Shown here: piece by piece, positions 43,184 to 52,576 of the stretch
Layout of the letters: the number at the start of each line of letters is the position of its first letter
Numbering within the stretch: the first letter of the stretch is position 1
From: an uncultured Lachnospiraceae bacterium
Lineage (GTDB): Bacteria > Bacillota > Clostridia > Lachnospirales > Lachnospiraceae
NCBI GenBank assembly: GCA_947172705.1
Contig: CAMWCA010000004.1
Location: forward strand, 36,271 to 100,270
Length of the DNA stretch: 64,000 nt
Reading direction: 5' to 3'
Notes under the pieces: generated by a model
Told to the model about the DNA's origin: nothing
The model's database searches: none
What the model saw: the letters and a program-made list of their open reading frames with translations, nothing else
Program-made: the position numbers and the translations under genes

Positions 43184-43234
43184 CCAATGCAAAGCTTTAA
43201 AGCTCTCCCTAAAGCTCTGCCGTAAATTTGAATA

Positions 43235-43264
43235 TTGCGGAAGGACAATGGCAACTGATATAAT
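43235..43264 (+). promoter_or_regulatory. Sigma-A promoter of the fic gene
   Basis: TTGCGG (43235-43240), 18-bp spacer, TATAAT (43259-43264), 57 bp before the start. The array half-sites are absent here, so this gene is not part of the presumed regulon. Confidence 0.5.
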
Positions 43265-43320
43265 GAGATGCAGAGAAAATAACAAAAGAAACTGGCGATT
43301 TCGAATACGAGGTGAATGAT

Positions 43321-44049
43321 ATGAATAACGAATTTTTAGGTTTTCTTTTGGAGCGTTTTAAAGTAGAACGAAATAAATTTGACAGATCCGGTGTGTATGC
43401 GTATACTCAGCGTCTGCTTGCTTATAATTCAAACAAAATAGAAGGAAGTACGTTAACAGAGGAACAGACGGCATCCTTGTTTGATCATGGAACATTGCCC
43501 AGATCAGATGATTATTATAGAGCGAAAGATGTGGAAGAAATGAATGGGCACTTTTTGATGTTCAATAAAATGTTGGACACATTAGACGAACGGTTGTCAC
43601 AGAAGCTGATAAAACAATTTCATTATGAATTGAAGTCAGGAGTATTTGAAGACCGTGCCAGTGGATATGCCATTGGCGATTATAAAAGACGCCCCAATAT
43701 GATTGGTATGTATCAGACTGTAAGACCAGAGAACGTGAAAGATGAGATGGATCATCTGATGGATTGGTATTTGGGACAAGCCATAAATCTCCCTGTGCTG
43801 GCTGAATTTCATGGACGATACGAGAGTATTCATCCTTTCCAGGATGGGAACGGAAGGACTGGCAGGCTGATTCTTTTTAGAGAGTGCTTAAAAAATGGAA
43901 TCATCCCCATTGTAATAGAAGATGTAAACAGAGAAGAATATCTGGATGCATTAAAAGAATACAGAGAAGAAAAGTCTCTCAATAAACTAATAAGCTTATT
44001 TGAAAAAGAGCAGCAGTTTTATTTGGAGAAATGTAGATATTTTATGTAG
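43321..44049 (+). CDS. Fic family protein (putative AMP/nucleotidyltransferase)
   Basis: 242 aa from ATG 43321 (SD GAGGTGA; GTG at 43312 is less likely). The Fic core motif HPFQDGNGRTGR is complete at about residue 175-186, with catalytic His first. An N-terminal SNKIEGSTLT matches the inhibitory (S/T)xxxE(G/N) helix that blocks ATP gamma-phosphate binding in autoinhibited Fic proteins. Many Fic enzymes AMPylate proteins such as gyrase or GTPases. In this region it could be a toxin-like protein, but single-gene autoinhibited Fic proteins are also common regulators. Confidence 0.9.
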   Translation: MNNEFLGFLLERFKVERNKFDRSGVYAYTQRLLAYNSNKIEGSTLTEEQTASLFDHGTLPRSDDYYRAKDVEEMNGHFLMFNKMLDTLDERLSQKLIKQFHYELKSGVFEDRASGYAIGDYKRRPNMIGMYQTVRPENVKDEMDHLMDWYLGQAINLPVLAEFHGRYESIHPFQDGNGRTGRLILFRECLKNGIIPIVIEDVNREEYLDALKEYREEKSLNKLISLFEKEQQFYLEKCRYFM

Positions 44050-44119
44050 TATGGATTTATGATGATATGGAGTGGTAAAATATAACTTTTCAGAAGAAAA
44101 AAGTAAAAAACTTAAAATA

Positions 44120-44147
44120 TTGCTTGCATTATTTTAGAATTTATAAT
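44120..44147 (+). promoter_or_regulatory. Promoter of the tRNA-Glu gene
   Basis: TTGCTT (44120-44125), 16-bp spacer, TATAAT (44142-44147); the tRNA begins 62 bp further on. Confidence 0.55.
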
Positions 44148-44209
44148 AAAATAATCAAGTGCGATACATGTAGCAAATAGATATTTGTCGCTTGGTTCGC
44201 ATTAAGAAT

Positions 44210-44281
44210 GGCTCGTTGGTCAAGCGGTTAAGACGCCGCCCTCTCACGGCGGAAACAGGGGTTCGATTCCCCTACGAGCTG
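44210..44281 (+). tRNA. tRNA-Glu (anticodon CTC)
   Basis: 72 nt with a cloverleaf: acceptor GGCTCGT/ACGAGCT (one G-T wobble), D arm with TTGGTCAAGCGGTTAAGAC, anticodon stem CCGCC/GGCGG around loop CTCTCAC with anticodon CTC, T arm CAGGGGTTCGATTCCCCTA. CCA is not encoded. It marks the border between the AT-rich array and the GC-richer core block, a frequent integration site; no repeat of its 3' end was seen elsewhere in the window. Confidence 0.9.
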
Positions 44282-44311
44282 CGACTGTTTTTAACAGCCC
44301 AACCCTAAAGG

Positions 44312-44357
44312 ATGCCGAAAACCAGTATTTATGCGGTTTTGGGCATTTTCTTTTTGT
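44312..44357 (+). terminator. Terminator after tRNA-Glu
   Basis: Stem ATGCC.AAAACC (44312-44323) / GGTTTT.GGCAT (44335-44346) with one mismatch, then TTTTCTTTTTG. Confidence 0.65.
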
Positions 44358-44489
44358 CAAAAAGGGCAGGCTGTTAAGGCTGGGAATTTTCTGTCAATGT
44401 CAAAATAAGAAAGTATGCACCAATCTCGATAATTGAATAGATTTTACGTCTAAGCTGTGGTATACTCTTCTATAAGGAGGTAGGAATAT

Positions 44490-44750
44490 ATGACAGATAA
44501 TGAGCTTTTACTTGCAATGTCAGATATGCTTGACAAAAAATTAAAACCTGTCAATGATAGACTCAAAAAGATTGAGCTAACACAAGAAAATGATATTCTT
44601 CCACGTTTACAAAATATTGAAGCTTGTTATACAAGTACATATAAACGTTATCAGACAGGCATTGAACAGATTGAAGCTATGCAGGCAGATATTGACGTTA
44701 TAAAAAGTGTTATTCGTGAACATAGCGAAAAACTCCAAAAATTAGCATAA
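44490..44750 (+). CDS. Small coiled-coil protein
   Basis: 86 aa; strong SD AAGGAGG. Begins MTDNELLLAMSDMLDKKLKP and consists almost wholly of heptad-like helices (IKLKKIE, ILPRLQNIE, IEQIEAMQADIDVIKSVIRE). Small conserved proteins of this kind occur widely in Lachnospiraceae with no assigned function. A terminator follows. Confidence 0.6.
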   Translation: MTDNELLLAMSDMLDKKLKPVNDRLKKIELTQENDILPRLQNIEACYTSTYKRYQTGIEQIEAMQADIDVIKSVIREHSEKLQKLA

Positions 44751-44772
44751 TTTCAATTACATAGATCATGTA

Positions 44773-44815
44773 AGGTGTAAAGTCTATTGAATTATTAAGG
44801 CTTTACACCTTTTTA
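44773..44815 (+). terminator. Terminator after the coiled-coil gene
   Basis: Perfect 10-bp stem AGGTGTAAAG (44773-44782) / CTTTACACCT (44801-44810) followed by TTTT. Confidence 0.8.
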
Positions 44816-44913
44816 AATTTCCTTTAATGGTATATCAGAAATAAAAGTATTTAACTTAAAGGATAAACAGAAGTTTATCTAAAAGATGTGGAATTAAGGA
44901 AGGATCACAGAAA

Positions 44914-47900
44914 ATGAAAGATTGCTTGCAGTTATTTGCACCAAAAACAGCAGACTGGTTCAGAGAAACATTGGGGGAACCCACCCCGGTACAAAAGGAA
45001 AGCTGGCCAGCCATTGCCGCCGGCGGGCACGTGCTGGTGTCTGCACCCACGGGAACGGGCAAGACTCTTTCCGCTTTTCTGGTCTTTTTGGACAGGTTTA
45101 AGAAAATGGCTTTGGAGGGGGCGCTGAAGCAGGAACTGCAGCTGATCTACGTATCGCCGCTTAAATCTCTGGCGTCGGATATCAGGGAGAATCTGCGAAA
45201 GCCGCTGATGGGAATCCAGGGAGAGGAGCTTGTCCGGGTGGCGGTCCGCACCGGGGATACCACTCAGCAGGAGAGGCGGCAGATGATCAGAAAACCGCCC
45301 CACATTCTGATCATCACGCCGGAATCCTTATATCTGATGCTCACCAGCAAAACAGGGCAGAATATGCTCTGCACGGCAGGGGCTGTGATCATAGACGAGC
45401 TCCATGCACTGATCGATACCAAGAGAGGCGCTCATTTGATGCTGTCGCTGGCAAGGCTGGATCTTTTGTGTCCCAGCCCCCTGCAGCGTATTGGGCTGTC
45501 TGCTACTATATCCCCTTTGGAGGATGCTGCCCGTTATCTTGCGCCGGAGAAAGTTCAGGTGGTGTCACCTTTTATGAAAAAGAAGGTGAAGCTTGAAATT
45601 CTCGGTTCTTACGTGGATAGCAGCAAAAGGAAAAAAGACCCGGTCTGGCAGGAACTGTCCAAGCTGGTATACCAGTATTGTCAGGGGAAGCGGAGCGTGA
45701 TCGCCTTTGTGGAGGGAAGGAGATATGCGGAGAAGCTGGCATATTATGTAAACTTAATTGGAGGGGAAGACTTTGCCCGGGTGCATCATGGAAGCTTGTC
45801 CAGGGAGCAGCGGGGAGAGACGGAGGAGGCGTTAAGGGAGGGAAAGCTGCGGCTTTTATGTGCAACCTCTTCCATGGAGCTGGGAATCGATGTAGGGGAG
45901 ATCGATCAGGTATTGCAGGTAGGCTGTCCCCGCACCATTTCCGGCACTTTGCAGAGACTGGGGCGGGCAGGGCACAATCCTGACCGCACCAGCGTCATGT
46001 ATCTGTTTCCCAGAACCCCGGCGGAGTGCATCTTAAGTGGAATGACGGCGCAGCTTGCCAGAGAGGGGGAAGTGGAGCGCATGAATCCGCCCAAGGGATG
46101 CTTTGACGTACTGGCGCAGCATCTGGTTTCCATGGCGGCGTTTCAGGGCTATGAGGTAGATGATGTGATGAAGATTCTGCCAAGAGCCTGGTCTTTCTCC
46201 CAGGTCACAAGGGAGGATGTAAAGGCGGTGCTTGGGATGCTGGCAGGGGACTACGAACACAAGCGAGAGGTGCCGGTCCGCCCCAGAATTCTGTATGACA
46301 GAATCCACGAAAGGGTGGAAGGGGATGGCTACAGCAGAATGCTTGCCATATCGGCAGGAGGAACCATTCCTGACAAAGGGCTTTATACCGTGCGGACCCA
46401 GGACGGAGTGAAGGTAGGAGAGGCGGATGAGGAGTTTGTCTATGAGAGTCAGAAGGGAGACCGTTTTATTTTAGGCGCATTCGGCTGGAAGGTGGTGGAT
46501 ATCGGCAGGGATACTGTGACGGTGACCCAGGCGCCGGTGGAGGGCGCAAGGCTTCCCTTCTGGAAGGGAGAATTGAAGGGGAGAAGTAAGGAGACAGGTA
46601 TCCTTTTCGGGAAGATTATGCGCGGACTTGGGGAGGCATGGCAGGAGAGAAAGCTGATGGACGCCCTTACAGGGCTGGGGCTGGACGAGTCGGCGGCGCG
46701 GCTTTCGGAAGGATATTTGAGCAGACAGATCGCTGCCACGGGAGGACTGCCCGATGACAGAACCATCGTAGCGGAGCATTTTCGGGATCAATCCGGCAAC
46801 AGTCAGTTGATGATCCATTCTGTTTTCGGACGGCGGGTCAACGCCCCGCTTTCTCTGCTTGCAGCGCAGGCGGCGCAGATGGAGATGGGGATGAATGTGG
46901 GGAGCGTGGACGAGGAAGATGGTTTTTTGCTGTATGCTTACGGAGATAAGGCGCTGCCGGAGGGGATTCTTGGCAGAATCGATCCGGATACGGCGGAACC
47001 GGTTTTGTCTGCTCTGCTTTTGTCCGCACCGATATTTAACATGGCGTTCCGCTATAACTGCGGCAGGGCGCTGATGATGGGGGCGAAGGGGAACAAGCGG
47101 CAACCTCTATGGATGCAGCGGCTGCGCAGCGCAGAGATGCTGGATCAGGTGGCAGGGGAGAAGGAGCATCCATTGATCCGGGAGACCAGGCAGGAATGCA
47201 TGGAACAGCTTTGGGATGCAAAGGGAGTCCGGGAACTGCTGTACATGATCCGGTCAGGTGCGGTGGCGGTGCGGGAGGTTTATACCCAGAGCCCTTCCCC
47301 TATGTCATTGCCCTTACAGTGGAGTCAGGAGGCGGCAGTGATGTACGACTATGCGCCTACGCCTCAGGGAATCCATAAAGCGGTGGAGGAAGCGTTAAAG
47401 CAGGAGGAGCATCTGATTTTACCCGGGACGGAGGAACTTTTGCAGGTTCAGACAAGGGAAAAGCTGCCGGAGGATGAGAAGCAGCTCCACACCCTTTTGA
47501 TGACGGAAGGCGATCTGGCGGCAGGGGATCTGGAGGTTCCCATAGAGTGGCTGGAAAGCCTGCACAGACAGGAGCGGGCGGTGTATCTGGAGCAGGGGCT
47601 TTGGATCGCGGCGGAACAGCAGGAGGAATACCGGGCGGCGCTGGAAGAGAACGGAAGGGAAGAACAGCGCCGGATCGTCCGCCGGATGCTTCGGTACCGG
47701 GGCGGGGCAAACCCAAGGCAGACGGCGCTCCGCTATGGCTGGACAATGGAGACAGCAAGGGATGTATTGGAAGAATTGTGTGCAAAAGAAGAGGCAGTGC
47801 GGCAGGAGGTATCTGCTGATACAGGGGAGCCGGAAGAGCAGGAGAAGGTTCTTTATTATCATGCCCAATTGTATCAGCGAGCCAGAAGGAAAACCCTGAA

Positions 47901-49059
47901 AAACCGCAGGGAAGAGATCAAAACCTGTAAGCCTCAGGCGTATGCATCTCTGATGGCATCATGTCTGAAACACTCGGCGCCGCCGGGGGAGGCGTTGGAA
48001 CGGGCGCTGGATTCTCTTATGGGAATTTCCCATCCTGCTGCGGCATGGGAAGAGATCCTTCTGCCGGGAAGGGTGCAGGGCTATCGGGAAAACCTGCTGG
48101 ACGGCATTCTCTCCAAGGGAGATATTTTCTGGTATATGGAGGAAGGGGGAAAGCTGTGCTTTGCCAGGACAGACCAGATAGACTGGGACAGCGAACCGCA
48201 GATAGCGTGGGAAAAGCTTTCGGAAAAGGAAGAGCTTCTTGCCAGGGCGCTTTTAAAAAGAGGCGCCAGCTTCATGCAGGCGCTGGGCAGTGTGCTTGGC
48301 GGGGAATCGCCTTATGACACCCTGCTTTCCCTGATGGAAAAGGGAATTGTATCCGCAGACAGCTTTGTGCCGGTGCGTCAGTGGATTGCCAGAGAGAAAA
48401 TCAGAAAGTCAACCGCAAGAGTGCGTGTGGGGGCGCGGGTAAAGGCGTTAAGCGCAGGGCGATGGGATCTGGTCAGACCCCTTCGTCCGCTGGGACTGGA
48501 GGAACAGATGGAGCGCTGCTTTGACCGGTATAAAGTGCTGTGCCGGGAAACGGCGGCAGCCTGTGGGCTTTCATGGCAGGAGGCGTTATCCCGCCTGCGG
48601 ATCATGGAATATACAGGGCAGGTGAGAAGGGGCTACTTTGTGGAAGGGCTTTCGGGCGCGCAGTTTATCAGGGGGACGGACTTTGGAGGAATCACGACTT
48701 TACTGAGGAATGCAGGGGAGGAGCTTCTATGGATGAACGGGGCTGATCCCATGCAGGTGTGGGGCAAATTGCTGCCTCATCAGACGGACAGAGCCTTTCT
48801 GAACGTGCCGGGAAGCGCTGTGGCGCTGCGAGGCGGTGTGCCTGTGGCGGTTTTTGAAAGAAACGGCGGAATTCTGCGGGTTTTTGAAAAAGAAGCTTTG
48901 GAAGAAGCGCTTGAAGAATTTGTAAAAATATATGGGAAAGGGCAGATCTTTACCGGAAAAAAGAGAATTCTTGTGAAAGAATATCCGGAGTATTCAGTGA
49001 AAAGTCTGGAAAAAAGCGGATTTTCCAGGGAAGTACAGGGCCATGCGTTGTATCGATAG
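44914..49059 (+). CDS. lhr: Lhr-like superfamily 2 helicase
   Basis: 1381 aa. N-terminal Lhr core: Walker A SAPTGTGKT at 43-51, motif Ib/PESLYLMLT, DEAH-type box IIDELHAL, motif III LSATISPLEDAARYL, motif V MELGIDVGEID and motif VI QRLGRAGH. The winged-helix and Lhr-specific domains follow to about residue 870 (KPLYTVRTQDGVKVGEADEEFV), and a large C-terminal extension matches the Lhr-CTD found in bacterial long Lhr proteins (E. coli Lhr is about 1540 aa). Lhr translocates 3'-5' on single-stranded DNA and unwinds RNA-DNA hybrids; it is linked to DNA repair. The GC-rich codon use contrasts sharply with the array. Confidence 0.9.
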   Translation: MKDCLQLFAPKTADWFRETLGEPTPVQKESWPAIAAGGHVLVSAPTGTGKTLSAFLVFLDRFKKMALEGALKQELQLIYVSPLKSLASDIRENLRKPLMGIQGEELVRVAVRTGDTTQQERRQMIRKPPHILIITPESLYLMLTSKTGQNMLCTAGAVIIDELHALIDTKRGAHLMLSLARLDLLCPSPLQRIGLSATISPLEDAARYLAPEKVQVVSPFMKKKVKLEILGSYVDSSKRKKDPVWQELSKLVYQYCQGKRSVIAFVEGRRYAEKLAYYVNLIGGEDFARVHHGSLSREQRGETEEALREGKLRLLCATSSMELGIDVGEIDQVLQVGCPRTISGTLQRLGRAGHNPDRTSVMYLFPRTPAECILSGMTAQLAREGEVERMNPPKGCFDVLAQHLVSMAAFQGYEVDDVMKILPRAWSFSQVTREDVKAVLGMLAGDYEHKREVPVRPRILYDRIHERVEGDGYSRMLAISAGGTIPDKGLYTVRTQDGVKVGEADEEFVYESQKGDRFILGAFGWKVVDIGRDTVTVTQAPVEGARLPFWKGELKGRSKETGILFGKIMRGLGEAWQERKLMDALTGLGLDESAARLSEGYLSRQIAATGGLPDDRTIVAEHFRDQSGNSQLMIHSVFGRRVNAPLSLLAAQAAQMEMGMNVGSVDEEDGFLLYAYGDKALPEGILGRIDPDTAEPVLSALLLSAPIFNMAFRYNCGRALMMGAKGNKRQPLWMQRLRSAEMLDQVAGEKEHPLIRETRQECMEQLWDAKGVRELLYMIRSGAVAVREVYTQSPSPMSLPLQWSQEAAVMYDYAPTPQGIHKAVEEALKQEEHLILPGTEELLQVQTREKLPEDEKQLHTLLMTEGDLAAGDLEVPIEWLESLHRQERAVYLEQGLWIAAEQQEEYRAALEENGREEQRRIVRRMLRYRGGANPRQTALRYGWTMETARDVLEELCAKEEAVRQEVSADTGEPEEQEKVLYYHAQLYQRARRKTLKNRREEIKTCKPQAYASLMASCLKHSAPPGEALERALDSLMGISHPAAAWEEILLPGRVQGYRENLLDGILSKGDIFWYMEEGGKLCFARTDQIDWDSEPQIAWEKLSEKEELLARALLKRGASFMQALGSVLGGESPYDTLLSLMEKGIVSADSFVPVRQWIAREKIRKSTARVRVGARVKALSAGRWDLVRPLRPLGLEEQMERCFDRYKVLCRETAAACGLSWQEALSRLRIMEYTGQVRRGYFVEGLSGAQFIRGTDFGGITTLLRNAGEELLWMNGADPMQVWGKLLPHQTDRAFLNVPGSAVALRGGVPVAVFERNGGILRVFEKEALEEALEEFVKIYGKGQIFTGKKRILVKEYPEYSVKSLEKSGFSREVQGHALYR

Positions 49060-49085
49060 GGGTTAGAATCCATAGATGCACAAAT

Positions 49086-50765
49086 CTAAATCAGATCGAC
49101 CAACGCATGTGCCAGCCCATCATGGTCATTGTCAAAGGCGGTAATGGTAGTTGCCGCCATTTTAATGTCTTCACTGCCGTTTACCATGGCAATTCCCATT
49201 CCCGCAGCCTCGATCATGGAAATATCATTCTGGGCGTCGCCAGCAGCCACGGAGAAATAAGGATTGATATTTAAAAGCTCACAAAGAATCTTTACAGCGG
49301 CGCCTTTTCCGGAGGCAGCAGGAAAAAACTCCAGGTAGTAGGGATTGGAGTAGATCATGCTGATCCCCGCTTCCTCTGCCCATGGCAGGAGAGAGAGACG
49401 GAAGTTTTCAAGTCTTTCCGGGTCTTTTATTTCAACGGCAAGGCATTTACAGGGACCTTCCGTTAACACATCCAACACATTTTCACAGACGGTCACAGGG
49501 GAGAAGATGGCTCTTCGATAAAAGGTCAGTTCTTCGTCTTCCCGGGGTGTCACGATATGGGTGTCGGAGTAGGTGTGGACATGAACGCCGGCTGTTTTTG
49601 CCTCCTGCATAATGTGATCAACCTGTTCCAGGGTCAGCGCGATTTTATACAGGGTTTCTTTCCGGTCGTAATCGTAGATCTGTCCCCCGTTGTAGCCGAT
49701 CAGATACATGCCGGGGAAATCAAGGTGAAGGGATTCCTTTACAGTTGCAACGCTGTCGATGGCTCTGCCGGAGCAGAAGGCAAGCTTGTGTCCTGCCTGT
49801 TGCCATTGTCCCAGCACATTCCGGGTGTAATCGCTGATGGTTTTGTCCGTGGTAAGCAGGGTGCCGTCCAGATCGGTAAAAAGGATCTTGGTGTGTTTTA
49901 AACCTTCGGGATGCTGCTTCATCCATTCTCTCCTTCGATTGATTTTTTCCAGTACTTCCTGAGGGATAAAAAGCTTTCCGTAGCCGGTTGCAAGATCCAG
50001 CCCGGGCTTGGCGCTGCCGTGAAAATCGGAGCCGCCGCTGATGCAGAGGTCATATTTTGCAGCAAGAGCGCGCATTTGCCTTTCGTCCGAGGGCGAGTAG
50101 GTGCAATAGATGGCTTCCAGCCCCTGAAGCCCCATATCCTTTAAAAGGGCTACCAGACGTTCCAGTCTGGCGCTGCCCATGTGATAAAGCAGAGGATGGG
50201 CAAGAACGGGAAACCCGCCCGCTTTTAAGATGATCTCAACGGCGCGCATGGGGGTAATCTTTTTTCGGGGCACAAAGCAGGGACAGCGGTCGCCGATGTA
50301 TCGGTCGAAGGCTTCCTTCATACTCTTGGTGTAGCCGTGATTCAGAAGATATTTGGCATAGTGAGAACGGGTGATCACGCAGTTTGGAAATTCTTCCAGC
50401 AATTCCTCATAGGTAACGGGGATGCCGTGTTCCGTAAGCCGTCTGCACATTTCCTGATTCCGGATGGTTCGCCCGTTCACAAAGTTTATGAGCCGCCGCT
50501 TGAAAAAGTCGCTTTTATAATCAATATACAGCCCTACAATATGGATATCCTGCCCTTCATATTCAGAGGAAAACTCAATGCCGGGAATGACTTCGATATT
50601 TTTCCCCTTTGCCGCCGCCAGCGCCTCGTCGACGCCGTCGGTGGTATCATGGTCGGTGAGGGCAAAGGCGGAAAGCCCCTTTTCCACAGCATAATCTACC
50701 AGCTGGGAGGGGCTCAGGCTTCCGTCAGATTTATTTGAATGCACATGCAGGTCAACAATATTCAT
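49086..50765 (-). CDS. PHP-domain phosphoesterase fused to a Cof-type HAD phosphatase
   Basis: 559 aa. Residues 1-285: PHP domain with metal ligands in DLHVHSNKSDG (His7, His9), LTDHDT (38-42), PGIEFSSEY and CISGGSDFHGS; such domains act as nucleotidases (YciV/RnaAM-like) or phosphatases. Residues about 292-559: HAD-IIB (Cof) with ILFTDLDGTLL, CSGRAID, GYNGGQIYD and AAGDAQNDISMIEAAGMGIAM. The ORF is continuous, so this is a true fusion. It overlaps no neighbour and lies 12 bp downstream of the ABC-F gene on the same strand, likely co-transcribed. Confidence 0.9.
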   Translation of the reverse strand: MNIVDLHVHSNKSDGSLSPSQLVDYAVEKGLSAFALTDHDTTDGVDEALAAAKGKNIEVIPGIEFSSEYEGQDIHIVGLYIDYKSDFFKRRLINFVNGRTIRNQEMCRRLTEHGIPVTYEELLEEFPNCVITRSHYAKYLLNHGYTKSMKEAFDRYIGDRCPCFVPRKKITPMRAVEIILKAGGFPVLAHPLLYHMGSARLERLVALLKDMGLQGLEAIYCTYSPSDERQMRALAAKYDLCISGGSDFHGSAKPGLDLATGYGKLFIPQEVLEKINRRREWMKQHPEGLKHTKILFTDLDGTLLTTDKTISDYTRNVLGQWQQAGHKLAFCSGRAIDSVATVKESLHLDFPGMYLIGYNGGQIYDYDRKETLYKIALTLEQVDHIMQEAKTAGVHVHTYSDTHIVTPREDEELTFYRRAIFSPVTVCENVLDVLTEGPCKCLAVEIKDPERLENFRLSLLPWAEEAGISMIYSNPYYLEFFPAASGKGAAVKILCELLNINPYFSVAAGDAQNDISMIEAAGMGIAMVNGSEDIKMAATTITAFDNDHDGLAHALVDLI

Positions 50766-50777
50766 AATAACACCAGT

Positions 50778-52415
50778 TTAATTTTCGTCTTCTTCCGCCT
50801 GTTTGGTATAAACAGTGCGCTTTCTTGCCATTTCATCGCTTTCCAGATATTCGTCGTAGGTAGTGATCTTATCGATCAGGCTGCCGTCAGGAAGGATCTC
50901 CATAATACGGTTTGCCGTGGTCTGTACAAACTGATGGTCATGGCAGGCAAAGAGGGCAACGCCGGGAAACTTGATCAGCCCATTGTTGAGCGCCGTGATG
51001 GATTCCATGTCCAGGTGGTTGGTAGGCTCATCCAGGATCAGGCAGTTGGAACCGCTGATCATCATTTTGGATAACAGGCAGCGAACCTTTTCACCGCCGG
51101 AAAGAATCTTTACCTTTTTCACGCCGTCTTCCCCGGCAAAAAGCATACGTCCCAGGAAACCGCGCACATAGGTGACGTCCTTCACAGGAGAGTAGCCGGT
51201 GAGCCAGTCTACGATGGTATAATCATTGTCAAACTCGGCGGTACTGTCCTTAGGGAAATATGCCTGGGAGGTGGTCACACCCCACTTATAGGTTCCTTCG
51301 TCCGGTTCCATTTCGCCCATAAGGATCTGGAACAGGGTGGTTTTGGCAAGCTCGTTGCCGCCTACAAAGGCGATCTTATCATTATGACCTACAATAAAGG
51401 AAATATTGTCAAGAATTTTTTCACCGTTGATGGTTTTGGAGATACCTTCCACGGATAAAACTTCGTTGCCGATCTCCCGTTCAGGGCGGAAATCAATATA
51501 AGGATACTTACGGCTGGAGGGTTTGATCTCATCCAGTTCAATTTTTTCCAGGGCGCGCTTTCTGGAAGTAGCCTGTTTGGACTTGGAAGCGTTGGCGGAG
51601 AAGCGGGAGATAAATTCCTGCAGCTCCTTGATTTTTTCTTCCTTTTTCTTGTTTGCCTCTTTCATCTGTTTGATCAAAAGCTGGCTGGATTCGTACCAGA
51701 AGTCGTAGTTTCCGGCGTAAAGCTGAATCTTGCCGTAGTCGATATCGGCGGTGTGGGTGCACACCTTATTTAAGAAATAACGGTCATGGGACACTACGAT
51801 CACAGTATTTTCAAAATTAATGAGAAATTCTTCCAGCCAGGCAATGGCATCCAGATCCAGGTGGTTGGTAGGCTCATCCAGAAGGAGAATATCAGGATTG
51901 CCGAAAAGCGCTTTGGCAAGGAGCACCTTGACTTTTTCATTACCGTTCAGATCCTTCATGAGAGAATAGTGGATATCGGTGTCGATGCCCAGTCCGTTTA
52001 AGAGCATGGCAGCGTTGGATTCCGCTTCCCATCCGTCCATCTCGGCAAACTCCCCTTCCAGTTCGCTTGCCCGGATGCCGTCCTCGTCGGTAAAATCTTC
52101 CTTGGCGTAAATGGCTTCCTTTTCCTTCATGATCTGGTACAGACGTTCATTCCCCATAATGACCACATCCATAACAGGATATGCATCATATTTGAAATGA
52201 TCCTGTTCCAGCACGGAAAGACGCTGCCCCGGGGTAATTGCCACATCCCCGTTGGTGGTTTCCAGCTGACCGGACAGGATCTTTAAAAAGGTAGATTTGC
52301 CGGCGCCGTTGGCACCGATCAGCCCGTAGCAGTTTCCTTCCGTAAATTTAATATTCACATCTTCAAATAAGGCTTTTTTGCCTACTCTGTAAGTTACATT
52401 GTTTGCACTGATCAT
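50778..52415 (-). CDS. ABC-F family ATPase (YkpA/YbiT subfamily)
   Basis: 545 aa, two ABC domains and no membrane segment. First domain: Walker A GANGAGKST (34-42), signature LNGNEKVKV (not the usual LSGGQ), Walker B LLLDEPTNHLDLDA. A charged linker (KEANKKKEEKIKELQEFISR) matches the ABC-F interdomain arm. Second domain: Walker A GGNELAKTT, signature LSGGEKVRC, Walker B LILDEPTNHLDMES. The unusual first signature and NELAKTT loop are typical of the YkpA/YbiT branch. ABC-F proteins bind the ribosomal E site and modulate translation; whether it confers resistance cannot be told. Confidence 0.9.
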   Translation of the reverse strand: MISANNVTYRVGKKALFEDVNIKFTEGNCYGLIGANGAGKSTFLKILSGQLETTNGDVAITPGQRLSVLEQDHFKYDAYPVMDVVIMGNERLYQIMKEKEAIYAKEDFTDEDGIRASELEGEFAEMDGWEAESNAAMLLNGLGIDTDIHYSLMKDLNGNEKVKVLLAKALFGNPDILLLDEPTNHLDLDAIAWLEEFLINFENTVIVVSHDRYFLNKVCTHTADIDYGKIQLYAGNYDFWYESSQLLIKQMKEANKKKEEKIKELQEFISRFSANASKSKQATSRKRALEKIELDEIKPSSRKYPYIDFRPEREIGNEVLSVEGISKTINGEKILDNISFIVGHNDKIAFVGGNELAKTTLFQILMGEMEPDEGTYKWGVTTSQAYFPKDSTAEFDNDYTIVDWLTGYSPVKDVTYVRGFLGRMLFAGEDGVKKVKILSGGEKVRCLLSKMMISGSNCLILDEPTNHLDMESITALNNGLIKFPGVALFACHDHQFVQTTANRIMEILPDGSLIDKITTYDEYLESDEMARKRTVYTKQAEEDEN

Positions 52416-52576
52416 TTTTCGTAAACTCCTCTCGATCCAAAATCATTTTCGATACATCACACCTACCTATTTTACAGAAAAATAGGGATTTTGCAAGGAA
52501 TTTATGGAAATCAATGGTTTATTATTGGATTCAATGATAAAATAAACATATCAATTGGAAAAAGTGAGGAACAGGT

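Noticed and set aside
44210..44281. tRNA-Glu as integration site with att repeats bounding the array as one mobile island
   Set aside because: No integrase gene in the window and no second copy of the tRNA 3' end was seen; the far border could lie outside the window.
46471..47103. Long minus-strand frames inside the Lhr gene
   Set aside because: Pro/Arg/Ser-rich shadow frames typical of GC-rich genes; Lhr motifs on the other strand are complete.
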